NCBI RefSeq assembly: GCF_002288005.1
Contig: NZ_CP016771.1
Coordinates: 682,001-746,000 of the forward strand
DNA: 64,000 bases
Direction: 5' to 3'
Source of the DNA: Candidatus Nanopelagicus hibericus
GTDB taxonomy: Bacteria > Actinomycetota > Actinomycetes > Nanopelagicales > Nanopelagicaceae
Shown piece after piece: positions 10,201 to 19,749 of this stretch; within the stretch, counting starts at the first letter, position 1, and each line of letters begins with the position of its first letter. Position numbers and translations under genes: made by a program. The notes below the pieces were generated by a model. The model saw only the letters and a program-made list of their open reading frames with translations, was not told where the DNA came from and did no database searches.

Positions 10201-11740
10201 GTGCAAATAGCTGAGCAAAATAATCAAATAACAGTCTTGGTTTTTCAGATAGTGCTGCAATAGGTGTATCGGTCCCCATAGAGCCCAATGGCTCAGCGCC
10301 ATTGCGTGCCATTGGCGTAATGATTAACCGGATCTCCTCTTCGGTATAGCCAAAAGCTCTTTGCCTTCTGACTACAGATGAGTGCGGATACACAATATGC
10401 TCTCGCGCTGGTAGATCACTTAATCTGACTAAACCAGAACTTAACCACTCACCATATGGCTGCGCCGAAGCTAAGGTTTGCTTGATTTCATCATCTTCAA
10501 TTATTCGTCCCTGATCAATATCAACTAAAAACATTTTTCCTGGTTGTAATCTGCCTTTTCTGACTACTGACTCAGGCTTGAAATCTAAAACACCAACCTC
10601 GCTGGCAAGAACAACTAATCCATCATCAGTCACCCAAAATCTTGATGGCCGCAATCCATTTCTATCTAATACAGCACCAATTTGATGGCCATCTGTAAAG
10701 GTCACGCACGCTGGTCCATCCCAAGGTTCCATTAATGCTGAATGAAATGCGTAAAAATCCTTTCGAATTTGCGGCATGGTTGCATGATTTTCCCAAGCCT
10801 CCGGAATCATCATCAATACTGAATGCGGCAGTGATCTGCCACCTAAATACAAAAGCTCTAGCACTTCATCAAAAGATGCAGAGTCACTTCCAGAATCATT
10901 AACGATTGGAAAAAGTCGCTTCAGATCGCCAGGTATTAAATCACTCTCTAATAAGGTTTCTCGAGCACGCATCCAATTTCGATTTCCTTTTACGGTATTA
11001 ATCTCACCATTGTGGGCAATATATCGATATGGATGTGCAAGGGGCCAAGACGGAAAGGTATTGGTAGAAAATCTTGAGTGCACTAATGCAAATGGTGATT
11101 CCACGATTGGATTGGACAGGTCTGGAAAAAACTCTTCTAATTGACCGGTCGTCAACATTCCCTTATAAACAATTGTCCGACTAGAAAGTGATGAGATGTA
11201 GATTGGTAGTGAATGTTCTACTCGCTTGCGTAGACAGAAGGCTAATCTCTCAAGGGATAAATCCTTTTCTCCCTTAGCGCCTGCAATAAATAATTGTTTG
11301 AATTCAGGCATCACAGATAGCGCCGTTTTTCCAATAGATTTAGAGTCAATCGGTAAATCTCGCCAACCAAGAATTTTTATACCCTCTTCACTTGCAATTT
11401 TTGAAATCTTGGCTTGATAATCAAGCGTATTTGGTTGCACAAAGAAAATTCCAGTCGCATATGAACCAAAGTCTGGAAGCTTGAAATCAACAACTGAGCG
11501 ATAAAATTTGTCTGGAACTTGAATTAGAATTCCAGCGCCATCGCCGCTATCTGGCTCTGCACCAGATGCTCCGCGATGCTCTAAATTCCGTAGAGCAGTT
11601 AAGGCTTTGCTAACAATCTCATGATTAGGTAATTTCTTTAAAGTAGCGACCATTGCCACGCCACATGCGTCATGTTCATAGGCAGGGTCATAAAGCCCAA
11701 TAGCTTTTGGGGTACTGGAAAAACTATTAATTGTTTCCAA
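7214..11740 (-). CDS. gltB: Glutamate synthase (NADPH) large subunit
   Basis: The 1508-aa alpha subunit of GOGAT, which makes glutamate from glutamine and 2-oxoglutarate. The N-terminal amidotransferase nucleophile is the Cys in [12 protein letters not shown] (~26), so a propeptide of about 25 residues must be removed. The FMN-binding synthase domain lies at ~850-1200 and has the 3Fe-4S pattern [12 protein letters not shown] (~1165). A C-terminal beta-helix GXGXG domain follows. The start is TTG: an in-frame TAA lies two codons upstream and no ATG precedes the catalytic Cys, so TTG is well supported. Confidence 0.96.
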   Translation of the reverse strand: METINSFSSTPKAIGLYDPAYEHDACGVAMVATLKKLPNHEIVSKALTALRNLEHRGASGAEPDSGDGAGILIQVPDKFYRSVVDFKLPDFGSYATGIFFVQPNTLDYQAKISKIASEEGIKILGWRDLPIDSKSIGKTALSVMPEFKQLFIAGAKGEKDLSLERLAFCLRKRVEHSLPIYISSLSSRTIVYKGMLTTGQLEEFFPDLSNPIVESPFALVHSRFSTNTFPSWPLAHPYRYIAHNGEINTVKGNRNWMRARETLLESDLIPGDLKRLFPIVNDSGSDSASFDEVLELLYLGGRSLPHSVLMMIPEAWENHATMPQIRKDFYAFHSALMEPWDGPACVTFTDGHQIGAVLDRNGLRPSRFWVTDDGLVVLASEVGVLDFKPESVVRKGRLQPGKMFLVDIDQGRIIEDDEIKQTLASAQPYGEWLSSGLVRLSDLPAREHIVYPHSSVVRRQRAFGYTEEEIRLIITPMARNGAEPLGSMGTDTPIAALSEKPRLLFDYFAQLFAQVTNPPLDAIREELVTSLGGSIGPEHNLLDPGANSCRQISLQFPVIDNDELAKIINVNADGDQPGFVCHVVKGLFPIAGGGQGLAARIKEIRTEVSKAIEEGARIIVLSDRDGDAENAPIPSLLLTSAVHHHLIREKTRTKVGLVVESGEVREVHHVALLIGFGTAAVNPYLAMETAEDLVRQGVITGLTPEKAVRNLIKSLGKGVLKVMSKMGVSTIASYTGAQIFEAIGLSKEVVDEYFVGLTSRLGGVGIEILASETIKRHHIAYPPGGEIPGSKKLQIGGEYQWRREGEPHLFDPETVFTLQHATRTKRFDVFKRYTARVDDQSRRLMTLRGLFSFKTEMRKPIPIEEVEQASEILKRFATGAMSYGSISQEAHETLAIAMNRIGGKSNTGEGGEDPARNIADNNGDLRRSAIKQVASGRFGVTSEYLVNADDIQIKMAQGAKPGEGGQLPGNKVYPWIAKVRYSTPGVGLISPPPHHDIYSIEDLAQLIHDLKNANNQARIHVKLVAEVGVGTVAAGVSKAHADVVLISGHDGGTGASPLTSLKHAGAPWELGLAETQQTLMLNGLRDRIVVQVDGQMKTGRDVVIAALLGAEEFGFATAPLVVSGCVMMRVCHLDTCPVGVATQNPELRKKFTGKPEFVETFFEYIAEEVRQLLADLGFKKLEEAIGQVELLDTREAFEHWKAKGLDLSPILVAPSHNSPRKNVIKQDHGLATALDNELIRLSKDALVEGKSVMLQMPVRNVNRTVGTMLGSEITRKYGGQGLPTDTIDITFHGSAGQSFGAFIPSGLTLRLYGDSNDYVAKGLSGGRVIIRPDEKAKFNSNNNVIAGNVIGYGATSGEIMISGVVGERFCVRNSGATAVVEGVGDHGCEYMTGGVVIVLGSTGRNFAAGMSGGMAFILDIDPALVNTEMVDLLALPINQEQFVKSEVSKFFTETGSKVAGELLNDWDKSKNRITQVMPRDYARVLDLMAKAQREGLPEEDAVMAVING

Positions 11741-11827
11741 GTTTTAGGCCGCTCCCACTAGAGAGTCGGGACGACAATGGCCCAACTTAAATTTTACTTG
11801 TTTAAGAGACTAATAGTAGCAGGGTAG
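11741..11827. other. Gap upstream of gltB
   Basis: These 87 bases separate gltB from the VIT-family gene and presumably carry the gltB promoter and leader. On the minus strand there is a small hairpin (GTCG, TCC, CGAC) and an AT-rich stretch with TAAAAT. I could not fix a -35/-10 pair or recognise a regulator site. Confidence 0.3.
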
Positions 11828-12532
11828 TTAAACCCCAGTAAGTCCAACCAACCAGCCAATTCCAGCAGTAATTGTTACTCCAATCACCCCACCAGAAAAC
11901 ACTCTAAAAATTGTGGAAGGTAAAGCCGAGCCAGCAATCTTTGCACTGATATAACCAGCTGCAATTAAACCAGCCGCAGTGAAAGTAAGGATTAAGGGAA
12001 CTTGATTTGCAGTCGCAATTAACGCACCAATTAAAGGAACTACTCCACCTGCTGTAAAAGATATAGCGGAAGCAGCAGCTGCCTGTACCGGCCGCGCCCT
12101 TGTGTGATCGTAATGACCAAGTTCATCTCGTAAATGAGCATCCAATGCATTTTTAGCATGCATGGCGGTTACAACCTGTTTTGCAAGATTTTCGGTTAAA
12201 CCTCGCTTAACGTAAATATCAACTAGTTCGGCAAATTCACTCTCTGGATCCTCTGCTAATTGTCTAGTCTCTATTTCTCGATCTGCATTTTCAACATCTA
12301 GTTGCGATTTGACTGATACATACTCACCAACCGCCATCGACATTGCACCAGCCGCAATTCCTGCCAATCCGGCTGTAATAATAAAATCACTCTTATTTGC
12401 TGCGGCAATCGCAATCATTAAACTTGCGGTAGAAACCAAACCGTCATTGGATCCTAAAACTGCAGCACGCAGCCACCCCGCTCTATTTGCGCGATGCTCT
12501 AAATTGCGAATCTGAACCTCTTCTAATCCCAC
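11828..12532 (-). CDS. VIT1/CCC1-family Fe2+/Mn2+ transporter
   Basis: A 234-aa membrane protein of the vacuolar iron transporter family. TM1 contains LRAAVLGSNDGLVSTASLMIAIA, with the Asp used in cation transport, and TM2 holds GAMSMAVGEYVSV. A charged cytosolic stretch (~75-140) rich in Glu and His corresponds to the metal-binding domain, and three more helices follow (~145-230). The role is most likely export of Fe2+ or Mn2+. The start is GTG. It is followed 9 bases later by the end of lgt on the same strand. Confidence 0.88.
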   Translation of the reverse strand: MGLEEVQIRNLEHRANRAGWLRAAVLGSNDGLVSTASLMIAIAAANKSDFIITAGLAGIAAGAMSMAVGEYVSVKSQLDVENADREIETRQLAEDPESEFAELVDIYVKRGLTENLAKQVVTAMHAKNALDAHLRDELGHYDHTRARPVQAAAASAISFTAGGVVPLIGALIATANQVPLILTFTAAGLIAAGYISAKIAGSALPSTIFRVFSGGVIGVTITAGIGWLVGLTGV

Positions 12533-12541
12533 GACGAAATA

Positions 12542-13375
12542 CTAACTTGCCTCTGGAGAATCAACCCTGTTGACACCTCTTTTGCTGCGATATAGATATA
12601 TAACGGCAGAGGCAAAAACAATAATAGATACCCAAATATTTAAGCGTAGTCCCAAAATGTAATTGGCCTCATCAATCCTTAACGCCTCAATCCAGAATCT
12701 GCCTGCGGTGTAGCCAGCAATGTAGAGTGCGAATATATCTCCAGGATTACGAGATATTGAGTTTAAAAACCCCGGTAGCTTTATCAATAAGAACGCTATT
12801 AGTAGACACCACAGTAATTCATAGAGAAATGTTGGATGGAAAGTTGCAAATTCTTCATATCCAACTGGTCGATTTTTAGCTTCGATTTCAAGCGCCCAGG
12901 GAAGCGTTGTTGGTTTACCAAATACCTCTTGATTAAAATAATTACCAATCCTGCCAATTGCTTGGGCAATTATTACACCAGGAGCTAAGGAATCAAGTAG
13001 TTTTGCAAAACTCAACGTAGTTGTATGAGTTTTGAAATATACATACGCACCAATTGCGCCAAGAGAAATGGCTCCCCAAATTCCTAAGCCACCCTGCCAA
13101 ATCCGCAAGGCATCAACTGGATTGCCATTCTCCCCGAAATACTGTTGTGGAGATGAAATTACATGGTAAATCCGTCCACCTATGATTCCAAAGGGCACCG
13201 CCCAAATTGCAACCTCAGAAACTTCATCTGGATTACCACCTAAGTTTGCATATCGCCATCTGCCAAGCCAAATTGCAACTGCGATTCCAGTAATAATGCA
13301 CAGGGCATAAAAATGAATGGTTAGTGGACCAATTGAAAGCGTAGATGTGGTTGGACTAGGGATTAATTCAACCAT
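12542..13375 (-). CDS. lgt: Prolipoprotein diacylglyceryl transferase
   Basis: A 277-aa membrane enzyme that moves diacylglycerol from phosphatidylglycerol onto the lipobox Cys of preprolipoproteins. About seven hydrophobic segments are present. The Lgt signature is visible at ~140 (AQAIGRIGNYFNQEVFG), including the essential Arg, and the HPTFLYE motif is at ~180. Its partner lspA is also in the window (24243-24728). The position between the trp operon and gltB is common in actinobacteria. ATG start. Confidence 0.96.
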   Translation of the reverse strand: MVELIPSPTTSTLSIGPLTIHFYALCIITGIAVAIWLGRWRYANLGGNPDEVSEVAIWAVPFGIIGGRIYHVISSPQQYFGENGNPVDALRIWQGGLGIWGAISLGAIGAYVYFKTHTTTLSFAKLLDSLAPGVIIAQAIGRIGNYFNQEVFGKPTTLPWALEIEAKNRPVGYEEFATFHPTFLYELLWCLLIAFLLIKLPGFLNSISRNPGDIFALYIAGYTAGRFWIEALRIDEANYILGLRLNIWVSIIVFASAVIYLYRSKRGVNRVDSPEAS

Positions 13376-13387
13376 TATCTAGATTTA

Positions 13388-14059
13388 TTACTTAACGCCA
13401 CCAGCAGCAAGTGCTGCTCTAAATTTTCCGAGATCGCCATACTCGGTATTTCTATCTAGAGCCTTACCATTAACTTTAATAGTTGGGGTTCCGTTTACAT
13501 CTGCCTTTGCAGATGCAGCAGCAACATTACTTGTCCATTTAACATACTTGCCATCATTCACACATTGTTTGAAACTCTCTGATTCAATTCCAATTGATTT
13601 TCCAAGAGCGACTAGATATTCACTCTGCCATTTTCCTGAATTCTCACTCTGAGGTTGGTTTTGGAATAAGGCTAGATTCATATCCACAAACTCACCCTCA
13701 TCTGCTGCGCAGGCAGCTGCATTTGCAGCCAAAATTGATTCTGGACCGATAAAAGTCATTGGATGGAAAACAACTTTTGCTTTCTTTTGAGCAATGACTT
13801 CATTTAAATATCCGCCATTAATAATTTCAAATACTCGACAAGCTGGGCACTGGTAATCAATATAGACATCAATCGTGGGTGTGCTTGTTGCATTCAGAAC
13901 TATCCCATATCCATCAGACTCTGAGACTGCGGCTGGAATTGCTGCGGTAGAGTCGGAGCGACTACTGATAAGTGAAAAAACCACACCAACTGCAACGATA
14001 AATACCACCATTGCAATTACTAAATTTCTAGTTCCCTTGTCACCACCGCTTGTAGCCAT
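13388..14059 (-). CDS. DsbA-like thioredoxin-fold protein, membrane anchored
   Basis: A 223-aa protein with one N-terminal membrane anchor (~10-30) and an extracytoplasmic DsbA/DSBA-like domain. The active site is CPAC in DYQCPACRVFE (~75), and the cis-Pro region appears as VNGTPTIKVNG (~195). It probably oxidises or isomerises disulfides in secreted proteins. The next gene downstream is a DoxX/MauE membrane protein, a pairing that suggests a quinone-linked partner for re-oxidation (inference). It lies between lgt and the trp genes. Confidence 0.88.
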   Translation of the reverse strand: MATSGGDKGTRNLVIAMVVFIVAVGVVFSLISSRSDSTAAIPAAVSESDGYGIVLNATSTPTIDVYIDYQCPACRVFEIINGGYLNEVIAQKKAKVVFHPMTFIGPESILAANAAACAADEGEFVDMNLALFQNQPQSENSGKWQSEYLVALGKSIGIESESFKQCVNDGKYVKWTSNVAAASAKADVNGTPTIKVNGKALDRNTEYGDLGKFRAALAAGGVK

Positions 14060-14073
14060 TTATTCCGCTCCCC

Positions 14074-14535
14074 TTATTGTTTATCTAGTGCAAATCTACC
14101 CTTTGGGAAGTAATACAGGAAAATTCCCAAAGCAAATAAGCCTATGTCTCGTATAATCTCTGATAAATACTTTGTGTCCTCAGGGTCAATAGGACCCCCG
14201 CCGCCAAAACAACCACAGTCAATACTCAATCCGCGAGCCCAAGCTTGAGCAATCGCGATAATAAAAGCCAACATAATTATGGCGCCAAACAAGCCGGAAA
14301 TAGATACTGCTACTCCAAAAATAAGCAGTAAACCAAGACCTATTTCTACCCAAGGCAGCACATATCCAAGAAAGTTTGCAATTGCTGTTGGTAATAATTC
14401 GTAAGCCCTAACTGCCATTGCAGATTTTTGTAAGTTACCCACTTTCAAAGCACCAGCTGCGATCAACACCCCACCTAAAACTAAGCGTGCTAATAAAGTT
14501 ATCCATGGTTGATATAGACCAAACTTAGCGCGCAC
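14074..14535 (-). CDS. DoxX/MauE-family membrane protein
   Basis: A 153-aa protein with four predicted membrane helices. The first (LLARLVLGGVLIAAGALKV) and the second (LPWVEIGLGLLLIFGV) match the DoxX/MauE pattern. A CxC pair (IDCGCFGG, ~100), typical of the MauE branch, could handle electrons or disulfides. With the DsbA-like protein 14 bases away, a role in disulfide formation is a reasonable guess. It overlaps the end of trpA by 11 bases, so it is probably part of the trp transcript. Confidence 0.82.
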   Translation of the reverse strand: MRAKFGLYQPWITLLARLVLGGVLIAAGALKVGNLQKSAMAVRAYELLPTAIANFLGYVLPWVEIGLGLLLIFGVAVSISGLFGAIIMLAFIIAIAQAWARGLSIDCGCFGGGGPIDPEDTKYLSEIIRDIGLFALGIFLYYFPKGRFALDKQ

Positions 14536-15328
14536 TATTCACCCCTTCTGATAACGAGACTGCTAGTTGCTTGACTTTTTTAAGTCCTAACCTGCCTGAC
14601 CCATTCTCTTGGATAATCTTAATGAACGCCGATCCAACAATTACGCCATCAGCATATGTGGCAACCTCTCGGGCTTGTTCTTTGGTTGAGACCCCAAGCC
14701 CCACAGCAACCGGAAGATTACAAACCTGACGAATACGATCAACCAATGATTTTGCATTTGTTGAGACAACATCTCGAGTGCCCGTAACTCCCATAAGACT
14801 TGCTGCGTAGACAAATCCGGAGCACTCTTTTGTAACCTTTGCCAACCGTTCATCTGTAGTGCTCGGAGCTACCACATAGATTTGGTTTATTGCACTTCGG
14901 CTGGTTTCCTCCTTCCAACTTTGAGATTCCTCAATTGTTAGATCTGGAGTAATCACACCTGAGCCACCAAGATTAGAAATTTTGCTGGCAAACTCAGCGA
15001 CACCATATTTTTCAATAGGACTCCAGTAACTCATTATTACTGATGGAACTCCGTAATCAACACTTGATTTCATTAGCTCAAATACCTGATCAACACCCAC
15101 TCCATTTTTAATTGCCTCCTCCGATGCTGCTTGAATTACTGGCCCATCCATCACCGGGTCGGAGTAAGGAAAACCAATTTCGATTGCATCGACTCCACCA
15201 TCAATCATGGCTTTTATTATTTTCTTTGATGCTTTTTGGGTTGGAAAGCCAGCCGGAAGATATCCAATTAATACAGCTTTATTTGCACTCCTTGATGTCT
15301 CAAAAAGTTGATCAAGGGCAGTGCGCAT
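14525..15328 (-). CDS. trpA: Tryptophan synthase alpha subunit
   Basis: A 267-aa TIM barrel that cleaves indole-3-glycerol phosphate to indole and glyceraldehyde 3-phosphate. Catalytic residues are visible: Glu in GVDAIEIGFPYSDPVMDGP (~50) with the Asp a few residues later. Phosphate-binding segments (VAVGLGVSTKEQA, DGVIVGSAF) lie in the last third. Its ATG overlaps the TAA of trpB by one base (TAATG), giving tight coupling. Confidence 0.96.
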   Translation of the reverse strand: MRTALDQLFETSRSANKAVLIGYLPAGFPTQKASKKIIKAMIDGGVDAIEIGFPYSDPVMDGPVIQAASEEAIKNGVGVDQVFELMKSSVDYGVPSVIMSYWSPIEKYGVAEFASKISNLGGSGVITPDLTIEESQSWKEETSRSAINQIYVVAPSTTDERLAKVTKECSGFVYAASLMGVTGTRDVVSTNAKSLVDRIRQVCNLPVAVGLGVSTKEQAREVATYADGVIVGSAFIKIIQENGSGRLGLKKVKQLAVSLSEGVNSAR

Positions 15329-16548
15329 TAAAGCGGTAATCCAAAATACTCTGCCGCCGTCTGCACATCCTTATCACCGCGTCCAGATAAGTTGATTAGC
15401 AAGGTTGATTTCTCACCTAACTCATTGCCAATCTCTAGAGCACCTGCCAACGCATGAGCAGTTTCAATAGCTGGAATAATTCCCTCAGATTTACAAAGTA
15501 GTGAAAAGGCATACATCGCCTGGTCATCAGTGATTGGGCGATATTCAGCACGACCAATATCATTCAAATAAGCATGCTCCGGGCCAACTCCTGGATAATC
15601 TAAACCAGCTGAGATCGAATGTGACTCAATAGTTTGACCATCAGAATCTTGCAAGACATATGAACGAGTTCCATGTAATACCCCAGGTTTGCCACCTGAA
15701 ATCGTAGCTGCATGTAAACCAGTTTCAATCCCTTTTCCACCCGCCTCTAATCCAATAAGACGTACTGAAGTATCATCAATAAATGGATGAAAAATTCCTA
15801 TTGCATTTGATCCACCACCAACACATGCCAGCACTGCATCAGGCAGCTTGCCTGTTAGTTTTAGCACCTGCTCCCGTGCTTCAACTCCAATAATTCGTTG
15901 AAAATCCCGAACAATTGTGGGAAAGGGATGCGGACCAGCGACTGTACCTAATAGATAATGAGTTGTTGCGACATTTGTGACCCAATCACGCATTGCTTCA
16001 TTAATAGCATCTTTTAAAGTTTTCGAACCTTGCGTTACTGGTACAACTGTGGCACCCAGCAATTTCATTCTCGCTACATTTAATGCTTGTCGTTTAGTAT
16101 CCGCTTCACCCATATAGACAACGCACTCCAAGCCAAATAATGCTGCAGCTGTTGCCGATGCAACTCCATGTTGGCCTGCACCAGTCTCAGCAATTATTCG
16201 TTTCTTGCCCATCCGCTTTGTCAGTAGAGCCTGTCCCATAACATTATTGATTTTGTGACTACCGGTATGATTTAAATCTTCTCGTTTTAATAAAATCCTT
16301 GCCCCACCTGCGTGTTCAGAAAATCTCTTTGCGTCAGTCAAAATGCTTGGTCTGCCAGAGTAGGTTTTATGTAATTCCATTAACTCATTTTGAAAAACCG
16401 GATCCGCCTGTGCGGAAATATGAGCCGCAGATAATTCATCAAGCGCAGCAATCAATGCCTCCGGTACAAATCTTCCGCCATATGGCCCAAAATGTCCCAG
16501 CACCGAAGAATCAATACTTTGTGTGCTCTTATCCTGTGCCATGGTCAT
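15328..16548 (-). CDS. trpB: Tryptophan synthase beta subunit
   Basis: A 406-aa PLP enzyme that joins indole and serine to form tryptophan. The PLP lysine lies in [10 protein letters not shown] (~95), the catalytic Glu in [12 protein letters not shown] (~115), and the phosphate loop in [10 protein letters not shown] (~240). The length is normal. Two ATGs stand two codons apart (16548 and 16542); either could be the start. Confidence 0.97.
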   Translation of the reverse strand: MTMAQDKSTQSIDSSVLGHFGPYGGRFVPEALIAALDELSAAHISAQADPVFQNELMELHKTYSGRPSILTDAKRFSEHAGGARILLKREDLNHTGSHKINNVMGQALLTKRMGKKRIIAETGAGQHGVASATAAALFGLECVVYMGEADTKRQALNVARMKLLGATVVPVTQGSKTLKDAINEAMRDWVTNVATTHYLLGTVAGPHPFPTIVRDFQRIIGVEAREQVLKLTGKLPDAVLACVGGGSNAIGIFHPFIDDTSVRLIGLEAGGKGIETGLHAATISGGKPGVLHGTRSYVLQDSDGQTIESHSISAGLDYPGVGPEHAYLNDIGRAEYRPITDDQAMYAFSLLCKSEGIIPAIETAHALAGALEIGNELGEKSTLLINLSGRGDKDVQTAAEYFGLPL

Positions 16549-16563
16549 TAGTTTATTAGATCT

Positions 16564-17343
16564 TTATCGATTGAGGAGTTGTTTAATAGTATGAACTGGA
16601 TTACCTGCTTTAACTAAACTCTCCCCGATCAACACCGCATTTGCGCCTAAATTTGCAACTGTTTCAACTTGTGCTGGGGAGCTGATTCCAGATTCAGCCA
16701 CCTTGATAACCGTTGCTGGTAGTTGCGGCAGAATCCGCTGAAAATTCTCATGATCAACCTCTAGTGTTTTCAAATTTCGCGAATTAACACCAATAATTTT
16801 TGCGCCAATATCTAATGCAGCCTCAGCTTCAGCTAGGTCATGGATCTCAACTAAAACATCCATGCCTAATCCCTGGGCTAATTGAGAAAAATCAACCAAC
16901 TGCGATTTTGAAAGGCCAGCCACAATTAGTAACAATAAATCGGCGCCTAATATCCTTGATTCATAAACTTGGAACTCTGTCACTATAAAATCTTTGCGTA
17001 AGACTGGTAGATCAACCGCTGAACGAACCGCAAGCAGATCAGCAATACTCCCTTTAAATCTGCGCCCCTCAGTTAGTACGCTAATTACATCCGCCCCACC
17101 TTCCTGATATTTGCTGGCTAGTTCTACTGGATCTGAAATTGCCGCTAAATCACCTTTGCTTGGTGAGGATCGTTTAACTTCCGCAATTAATCGCATTCCA
17201 TCTTTACTTAGAGATTGATAAGCACCTCGTAATTTTGGTGCGCCCTGAAGCTGCTCCTGAAGTTGGGAAATTGGAATTATTCGACGATTAACATCCTCCA
17301 ACACACCATCAATTATCGATGTTAAAACATTTGTCTCACTCAT
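16564..17343 (-). CDS. trpC: Indole-3-glycerol phosphate synthase
   Basis: A 259-aa TIM-barrel enzyme that closes the indole ring from CdRP. Motifs include LIAEVKRSSPSKG (catalytic Glu/Lys, ~52), PVLRKDFIV (~115), IGVNSRNL (~187) and VAESGISS (~217). It is a stand-alone TrpC, not fused to TrpF. No separate trpF or trpD is present in the operon. Its start codon overlaps the end of the 51-aa upstream ORF. Confidence 0.96.
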   Translation of the reverse strand: MSETNVLTSIIDGVLEDVNRRIIPISQLQEQLQGAPKLRGAYQSLSKDGMRLIAEVKRSSPSKGDLAAISDPVELASKYQEGGADVISVLTEGRRFKGSIADLLAVRSAVDLPVLRKDFIVTEFQVYESRILGADLLLLIVAGLSKSQLVDFSQLAQGLGMDVLVEIHDLAEAEAALDIGAKIIGVNSRNLKTLEVDHENFQRILPQLPATVIKVAESGISSPAQVETVANLGANAVLIGESLVKAGNPVHTIKQLLNR

Positions 17344-17491
17344 CAGTTGGGTCTACCCCTTCTGATAATGAATTCCACTGATTTTTCGATTTCTTTTCAT
17401 ACCTATTAGAACTACTTTTTTTGCTGAGTCTAATTATTAAAAAGGCGGATATTGCTATGACTAGGAAGCTGGTAAAAATTGAGCCCTTCAT
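17336..17491 (-). CDS. 51-aa single-helix membrane protein between trpE and trpC
   Basis: A small ORF that begins with an ATGA overlap on the trpE stop and ends 8 bases inside trpC. The product has one hydrophobic helix (SIFTSFLVIAISAFLII, ~4-20), a basic stretch (RLSKKSSSNRYEKKSK) and a C-terminal tail WNSLSEGVDPTDE. A GGTGG ribosome site sits 7 bases before the ATG. Overlap with real genes at both ends argues that it is translated. Short membrane proteins occur at this place in actinobacterial trp operons; the function is unknown. Confidence 0.75.
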   Translation of the reverse strand: MKGSIFTSFLVIAISAFLIIRLSKKSSSNRYEKKSKNQWNSLSEGVDPTDE

Positions 17492-18987
17492 TGCGCAACC
17501 ACCATTGCATTAGCAGTCGCTATGGCGCCTAGAACCGCAGCAGCTTTGTTTATACATTCTTGATTTTCAGAAACAGGATCTGAATCTGCAACAATTCCAG
17601 CACCTGCTTGTACATAAGCTGTTCCATCCTTAATAACAGCGGTCCTAATTGCAATACATGTATCAATATTTCCAGTGAAGTCCAGGTAGCCAATTGTGCC
17701 GCCATAAATTTCTCTTCTAGTTGGTTCATTTTCTTCAATAATTTGCATCGCTCTTGGTTTTGGAGCACCCGATAATGTCCCCGCTGGAAATACTGAGAAT
17801 AATGCTTCGATTGGTGCTACCTCTGGCAAAAGTCTTCCCACTACAGTAGAAACTATGTGCATCACATGTGAATACTTTTCAATTTGCATAAATTGGGAGA
17901 CTTCAACCGATCCAGGCTGACAAACTCGACCTAAATCATTTCTGCCCAAATCTACAAGCATTAGGTGCTCTGCCCGCTCCTTTGGATCCTGTAAGAGTTC
18001 ATTTGCTATTTGCTCATCAATTTTTGGATCATTGTTTCGTGCCCTAGTTCCAGCAATTGGATGAATAATCACTTGCTCTCCAGTTACTTTGACTAGTGCC
18101 TCAGGGCTGGAGCCAACAACTGATAAGCCGTCAACAAATCTAAACAAATACATATAAGGGCTTGGGTTTTGCTCCCTAAGTACTCGATATAGATCAAATG
18201 GTTGCGACAAAGCCGGCATGGTAAATCTTTGCGAAAGAACTACTTGGAAAGCCTCCCCTGAGCGAATTTGCTCCTTTATTAATTCTACTTTTTCAATATA
18301 AATCTGGTCAGTAGTGTTTCTTTCATAATCAGGTGTGACTCGGTATTTTACCTGTGCAAAATCTTTCACACCTGGAAGATTAAGGTCAGCCTCCATTTTA
18401 TCTAATCGAGTAATCGCAGTCTCATACGCCAGATCAACCCGCTCAGAACTTCCATCCCAATTGATGGCGTTTGCAATTAATGTAATTTCATTTTCTTGAT
18501 GATCAAAGACAGCTAGATCTGATGTAAGCATCATCGCAATTTCTGGAATCTTAAGATCACTCCTTGCCTGAGTACTTAATTTTTCAAGCCGCCTAACAAT
18601 CTCATATCCCAAGTAACCAACCAATCCACCGGTCAGAGGTGGCAGCCCTGCAATCTTGGGAGATCGAAGATGAGCGGTTGCAATTCGCAGCGCATCAAGT
18701 GGATCGATGCCGAATGGAGCACCTGCTGGCATAACACCACTCCAAATTGCTAGGCCATTTTCCTCCGTCAAGGTTGCTTGGCTATTAACTCCGATAAAGG
18801 AATAGCGTGCCCAAATTCCTGACTCTGCCGATTCAAGCAGAAATGTGCCACTGCGATGATTAGTTAATTTGCTATATAAAGATAAGGGAGTTTGGTCCTT
18901 ACCAGATAATTTACGAGCGACTGGAATGACATTAAAATCACGAGCATACTGTCTAAATTTCTCTAAATTTATAAGCGCCTTATCCAC
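17488..18987 (-). CDS. trpE: Anthranilate synthase component I
   Basis: A 499-aa chorismate-binding enzyme making anthranilate. The C-terminal domain carries the conserved segments SSPEALVK, PIAGTRAR (~320), EHLMLVDLGRNDLGRV (~355), FPAGTLSGAPKPRAM (~415) and GGTIGYLDF. The N-terminal part has the LLES element of the Trp feedback site (residues ~50). The glutaminase subunit is not in the window. GTG start with AGGTGA upstream. No Trp-rich leader peptide is visible in the 39 bases before it, so attenuation is not evident. Confidence 0.95.
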   Translation of the reverse strand: MDKALINLEKFRQYARDFNVIPVARKLSGKDQTPLSLYSKLTNHRSGTFLLESAESGIWARYSFIGVNSQATLTEENGLAIWSGVMPAGAPFGIDPLDALRIATAHLRSPKIAGLPPLTGGLVGYLGYEIVRRLEKLSTQARSDLKIPEIAMMLTSDLAVFDHQENEITLIANAINWDGSSERVDLAYETAITRLDKMEADLNLPGVKDFAQVKYRVTPDYERNTTDQIYIEKVELIKEQIRSGEAFQVVLSQRFTMPALSQPFDLYRVLREQNPSPYMYLFRFVDGLSVVGSSPEALVKVTGEQVIIHPIAGTRARNNDPKIDEQIANELLQDPKERAEHLMLVDLGRNDLGRVCQPGSVEVSQFMQIEKYSHVMHIVSTVVGRLLPEVAPIEALFSVFPAGTLSGAPKPRAMQIIEENEPTRREIYGGTIGYLDFTGNIDTCIAIRTAVIKDGTAYVQAGAGIVADSDPVSENQECINKAAAVLGAIATANAMVVAQ

Positions 18988-19026
18988 TCACCTATTCTGC
19001 CGTAATCTAAGAGTCAGGCGCACCGT

Positions 19027-19743
19027 TTATTTATAGCAGGTATCTAGTGCCTCTTCGATGCTGAATGAGCCCACATACAGAGCTTTACCAACTATCACAG
19101 CGGATAAACCCATTTTGCGCAGTTGCTGTAAGTCAAGCAAAGTAGTAACTCCACCGCTTGCAATAACTTCAGCTGATGTTTGGCGCATGACATCCTCCAG
19201 TAATTTAAAATTGGGCCCACCTAATGCTCCATCAGTTGAATTGTCAGTAACAATTATTCGAGCACAACTAGCCTCATTTAGAATTGAAATAAAATAATTA
19301 AGATCTCCAATTACCTTGCCGCTCCCCCTGGCAACAAGTGAACTCTGACTTACATCCAAACCAATACAAACTCTTTCGGGATATTTCTTTAGTACATCCT
19401 TAACCCAGTCAAAATCTTCGAGCGCAGCGGTAGAGATATTAATCCGCTTAGCAGATGTAGCTAAAGCCAGATCTAAACTTTTCTGATTCTCTATCCCACC
19501 AGATAATTGAGTGTTTACTTGACTCATTGCTGATAACTGCTGAATCAAGAGAGAATTATTTCCAGTGCCATAGGCCGCATCTAAATCAACTAAATGAATC
19601 CACTTGCTACCAGCTGCAACAAATCTTTGCAAAACCTCAAGAGGCTCTACCGATGCCGAATTTGCAGCAGATGCCGCCGAGCTGATTTGAACTACCTTCC
19701 CATGTTTTATATCAATTGCCGGAAGTAGCTCAAGTGGTTTCAT
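19027..19743 (-). CDS. priA: HisA/PriA-family phosphoribosyl isomerase, altered active site
   Basis: A 238-aa (beta/alpha)8 isomerase closest to actinobacterial PriA, which does both the HisA and TrpF reactions. The two catalytic acids are kept: Asp11 in PAIDI and Asp167 in VTDNSTDGALGGP. So are SGGI (81-84) and the C-terminal phosphate site (ASGGV, IVGKALY). The usual RLxQG after the first strand is replaced by QISSA (Q19), and the RGW of PriA reads RGS (139-141). It lies between dnaE and trpE, and trpF is missing from the trp genes. A TrpF-leaning role is possible; the exact substrate range is uncertain. Confidence 0.85.
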   Translation of the reverse strand: MKPLELLPAIDIKHGKVVQISSAASAANSASVEPLEVLQRFVAAGSKWIHLVDLDAAYGTGNNSLLIQQLSAMSQVNTQLSGGIENQKSLDLALATSAKRINISTAALEDFDWVKDVLKKYPERVCIGLDVSQSSLVARGSGKVIGDLNYFISILNEASCARIIVTDNSTDGALGGPNFKLLEDVMRQTSAEVIASGGVTTLLDLQQLRKMGLSAVIVGKALYVGSFSIEEALDTCYK

Positions 19744-19749
19744 TAAACC

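Noticed and set aside
18988-19026. Trp attenuator or leader peptide before trpE
   Set aside because: The 39-base gap has no run of Trp codons and no terminator-antiterminator pair.
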